The notes below the pieces were generated by a model. It did not search any database. It saw nothing but the letters and a program-made list of their open reading frames with translations, and was not told the origin of the DNA. A program made the translations under genes and the position numbers. 64,000 nt of DNA from contig CM046311.1 of NCBI GenBank assembly GCA_025267735.1, positions 33,828,895 to 33,892,894 of the forward strand. The letters are read 5' to 3'. Source of the DNA: Mactra quadrangularis. Lineage: Eukaryota > Mollusca > Bivalvia > Venerida > Mactridae. Shown here one piece after another: positions 60,536 through 64,000 of this stretch (the first letter of the stretch is position 1; the number at the start of each line of letters is the position of its first letter).

Positions 60536-61895
60536 GTCGTGTCCAGACAGTATGATTTACTCTATTCCTGATATGTTGAAAGTTTTGTTCAACTCATCTG
60601 AAAGCAAAGAGACAGAGAGTCGTCTTAAACAAATGATGACGTCAATGTCACAGTTGAGTAAATACAAAAATACCCAATTAGAGGCACTGCGTAAATCAAA
60701 GAAGAATGCTTTAGAGCAAGTTGCTACATTCCAAACAGTACTTAAAGATATGATTAGACTTGCTGCAGACAAGTTAAGACAAGAAATAGAAGAAGCGTTC
60801 AAGAACGTTGAGAAGCAAATACTGGAAGATAAAGGAAACATTGATGACACTAACAATGTGTTACGAGTTACCGACGACAAGTTTTCTAAATCAGCATCCA
60901 ATAGAGCACAGCGATTTGTATGTTCAAAGTTAGCTCAGAAAAGTATCAACGATGCAGAGATGGCAAAGGCACAACAAAGAAATGGTGATCATGAAGAAGT
61001 AAAGATAATTTTTATTCCTGACAATGCACTGATTGATTACATCCAAGGTTCACATGGAATTGGTAACGTACAGGTTCCTGGTATAAAGAGAATTGACCTG
61101 TACAAATTAAAAGGCAGTCAAGATATTAACATTAGGGTATCTGATGAGTTCACCCGATGCCGTTCTTATGGGTGCTGTCTAATATCAGTCCAACAACTTC
61201 TAGTCACTGAATGTAACAGCCAGAAACTTATACGAGTTGATACTAAGAATATGACTGTAGTTGATCACTGTTCATTAGGCTGTTATATATATGGCGTATG
61301 TTTGGTCAATAATAAAGAAGTTGCAGTCGGATGTGAAAGTCCAAACAAGATTCAATTTGTCTCCATTAGAAAAAAGATGACGCTTACAAGAAAGATTGAT
61401 ACAACCCATCGCTGCTATGGTATTGCTATGAAGAATGATCTCCTTTACGTTACTGATAGTAAAGCTTCCCTGTATGTTTATGATTTGAATGGTTCATTAT
61501 TGAAGACAGTTACAAATGACAACGCTGGAAGCAGATTGTTTACTCAAAGTACACATATCACCGTCAATGATGTTGGGAACAAAATGTTTGTTGGTACCTA
61601 TGGTAAAGGATTTGTATGTTTTGATAGAAGCGGCGACTACCTGTCTTCAATCACTGATAATGACTTGGAATGTGTAGATGGTGTATATTGTGATGGTAGC
61701 GGAAACGTATTTGTTGCTGGACGAAGTTCTCACAATATTTTACAATATAATGAAGATGGTAAGAAGATTGGTGTTGTTGTGAAACAAGAACATGGGTTAA
61801 CTAACCCATCATCTATTGCTTTTAATCCAAGAGATAACAGATTATTTGTGACATTGTTCGGCTCAGATGTATTGAAAGTATTTGAATTAGAATAG
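60536..61895 (+). CDS. Gene 6 exon 2: coiled coil and NHL-like propeller
   Basis: Intact 1,360-nt exon, 567-aa protein. The first blade is the most changed of the set: LLVTECNSQKL replaces LLVTDRDNKKL. Loops: S-K-A after VTD, R-S-S after VAG, LFGS in the last blade. Shares THRCYG with gene 4. SIRKKMTLTRK replaces SIENKMKLTRK. AATAAA candidates near 62097 and 62110. Confidence 0.9.
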
Positions 61896-62120
61896 ACTCA
61901 AGTACATTTCCGATCTAAACGTGAAGTTTATTCATTTTGCAAATAGTTTAGCTGTTATGATTAACAGCTGACATTCAAAACGTGTATGTTAGTATAACAA
62001 TATATTTTGTTCATATCCAATCAGACTGGTTACATTTTATACTTTTGATAGTGCCCCTACACATTCAGTCATGTTCTAAATATATGTATTTACTAGGTTA
62101 AATAAAGAAATAATAAACAG
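61896..62120 (+). other. Gene 6 3' flank (class II)
   Basis: Homologous to 28592-28800 and 34055-34260. Confidence 0.6.
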
Positions 62121-62494
62121 TACCCACCAAAAGTTTGGACACAAAGGAAATTCAATATTTTTTTTTAATTTCATGGATCTTTTCGGTGGAACCATTATTT
62201 TAACTTATCTAATGTGATTGATGATTAAATGAAAACAAATTTCTCCAATGCATCGCATTTATAAGATTCAGCATATCCCAAAGCCTTTAAAACAAACTTC
62301 AGTGCAATTCTTCTCAAAAACAAAATATATTTTAAGCTGCTTTGGTAGTCTCAACTATAAATAATACCATAACAAAAATGCATCACTAAAAAGAATTTCA
62401 AAAAATAAATGACAATCAAATTTTGGATTTCTGATAAAACCTATGTAGTAGACATACAAAGGGAAAATGTCTGTCTCTAAACTTTTGGTGGGTA
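62121..62494. mobile_element. Tc1/mariner-type MITE, about 375 bp
   Basis: TACCCACCAAAAGTTTGGAC on the left; the right end, read inwards, is TACCCACCAAAAGTTTAGAG. Ends with TA at the borders, as expected of Tc1/mariner insertion. Absent from the flanks of genes 3 and 4. Confidence 0.75.
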
Positions 62495-64000
62495 ATGTAT
62501 ATCTACTTATCTATTGTTATAACAATTAATAAATTCTTTTGCTGGATGCAAAACTGAGCTTATAATACGAACTTTTGCTACGTTCCTGCTTTTTTAACAA
62601 AACGTAAATTAGCTCAAGTAACTTGATTGTAGAGAAGTAATGTTGTAAATCAAGTAACTTTTTGTAACAACTGACATGTTTATATATCTTGTAAATCTAT
62701 ATCCTATTTTGTAGTATATTGTATTGTATAATCTATGACATGACACACAGGAATAGATAATTGTATAAATAAACTTAGTTAACTATCTAAATAGATGTTT
62801 GTATTTATCTCTTACCTTATTTGATCAAACTTGAACATTAGTATATTACTGGTCTTTCTGATATCACTGGTGATTGTAAGCATCAATTTATCCTGTTTTC
62901 CTTACATCATGAGAATATGAGAAACACTGAGAACATGAGAAAAATGTTAAAAATAAAAAAGGATAATTATTTTTTTAAGAACTGGGTAAAATATCAAAAA
63001 GTATTTGGCGAAACGTACATTTTATTGTATATTTAAACAGAGATGAGACATGGTTTAGGAAATGTATAACTATTCCTTAGTTTTGTGTAATTGGATGAAA
63101 AACATACGACTTGAATGTGAAACACAGAGAAACTGTTAACCAGTGGACTGACATACATAAACTGGCTAGCTATTACCCTGTCCTTGAACGTAGAAAGAAA
63201 AGAAGATAAATACACGAATGTGAGAAGGTGGTTATGCCCTTAAATGCAATATGTCCAATTTTATATCAAATTGACTCGGTTGTCAGTTTAAAAGGCTATA
63301 ACTCGGAGTAGGGGTGAAGACCATATTAGTGTTCGTACATAAGTGTAGATAATATTATGATTTTTCCTATAAAACATTATATATTGGGAAACTCTTTTTT
63401 CGGAGAAAAAAAGTCGTCTATATAAATATGCCACCATTTCTAATAAATTGCCTCAACCCCCAGTTGTGTCGGTAAATGAGGAGACCTAGCACTTGTTCAT
63501 GAACCCAACTTATGGTATCTGTAATTATAACTGAAGGAGTTCAGAATCATATGTCTGGTAAGTATTTAAAGTAATTCAAATAAATATAATGAAGATGGAT
63601 TGGTACAGATAGAATGGACACTTGGAAAAAAACGTTTACATGTACTATGTAGAGGTAGGTCTAGTTTTGTTAGTTCTGTCTTCTGGGGTGTACTTAACAC
63701 GCATCCTTAGATATAAAGATGGAAAAAACATAGAGAATATTAAATTTCTCATATTCATTTCTATCCTCTTGAGGTGTTCCGATTAAACTTACATATAAAT
63801 TTACATATATATATCATGTGGCTCATATCTAGAATATTTCGTTTTGGTAGTTGTGGGGTATTTGATCCATCAAGTTAAGTGAACACATAAGTAAACTGAT
63901 CATTTAGGATCTCGGCTTTCTGTATACTTCTCTCCAAGATTGTTTTCTTCCTTGATTTAATACACTATCGGAAAGTCTTTTATTGGTCCTCATGCACTAT
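62495..64000. other. Class II flank to window end
   Basis: Homologous to about 28850-30260 (GCATGAAAGAAACAG region missing). No gene; a 60-codon minus-strand frame at 63033 is not convincing. Confidence 0.5.

Overview
The window is AT-rich animal nuclear DNA: two-exon protein genes with GT-AG introns, tRNA-derived SINEs, a LINE, Tc1-like transposase remnants, inverted-repeat elements and a probable solo LTR. The gene family (RING-less double B-box, coiled coil, NHL-like propeller), the SINE types and motifs such as AAAGGGAGGTAACT point to a mollusc, most likely a bivalve. The genus cannot be fixed from sequence alone.

The core is a tandem array of six intact paralogous genes, all on the + strand: gene 1 (1599-4476), gene 2 (15167-18104), gene 3 (23439-28591), gene 4 (31469-34054), gene 5 (38772-44103) and gene 6 (53115-61895). 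Each has a 344-nt coding exon 1 carrying B-box 1 and most of B-box 2, a phase-2 intron of 0.9-7.1 kb, and an exon 2 of about 1,360 nt carrying the last B-box-2 ligand, a coiled coil and a six-bladed beta-propeller. The predicted proteins are 562-567 aa. No copy has a stop, frameshift or broken splice site. Just upstream of each ATG is a GAAANNGAAAC-type (ISRE/IRF-like) motif, exact in four copies and one base off in two.

The 3' flanks fall into two classes: class I (genes 1, 2, 5) and class II (genes 3, 4, 6). Downstream of genes 1 and 5 the class I flank runs for about 10 kb: a Tc1-like transposase remnant, a hairpin element, a minus-strand pseudogene of the last three exons of alpha-spectrin, SINEs, and a GGCGGATCC-ended element. 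In the copy after gene 1 that last element is split by a 5'-truncated LINE (11657-14760). Class II flanks carry a MITE, a solo LTR and a Tc1-type MITE at different genes. The introns of genes 2, 3, 5 and 6 hold different non-autonomous elements, so the paralogues serve as empty-site controls for one another.

The genes probably form a lineage-specific TRIM-like cluster evolving by duplication and gene conversion. Amino-acid differences concentrate in loops on one side of the propeller blades. Together with the ISRE-like promoter motif this suggests, but does not prove, an innate-immune role.
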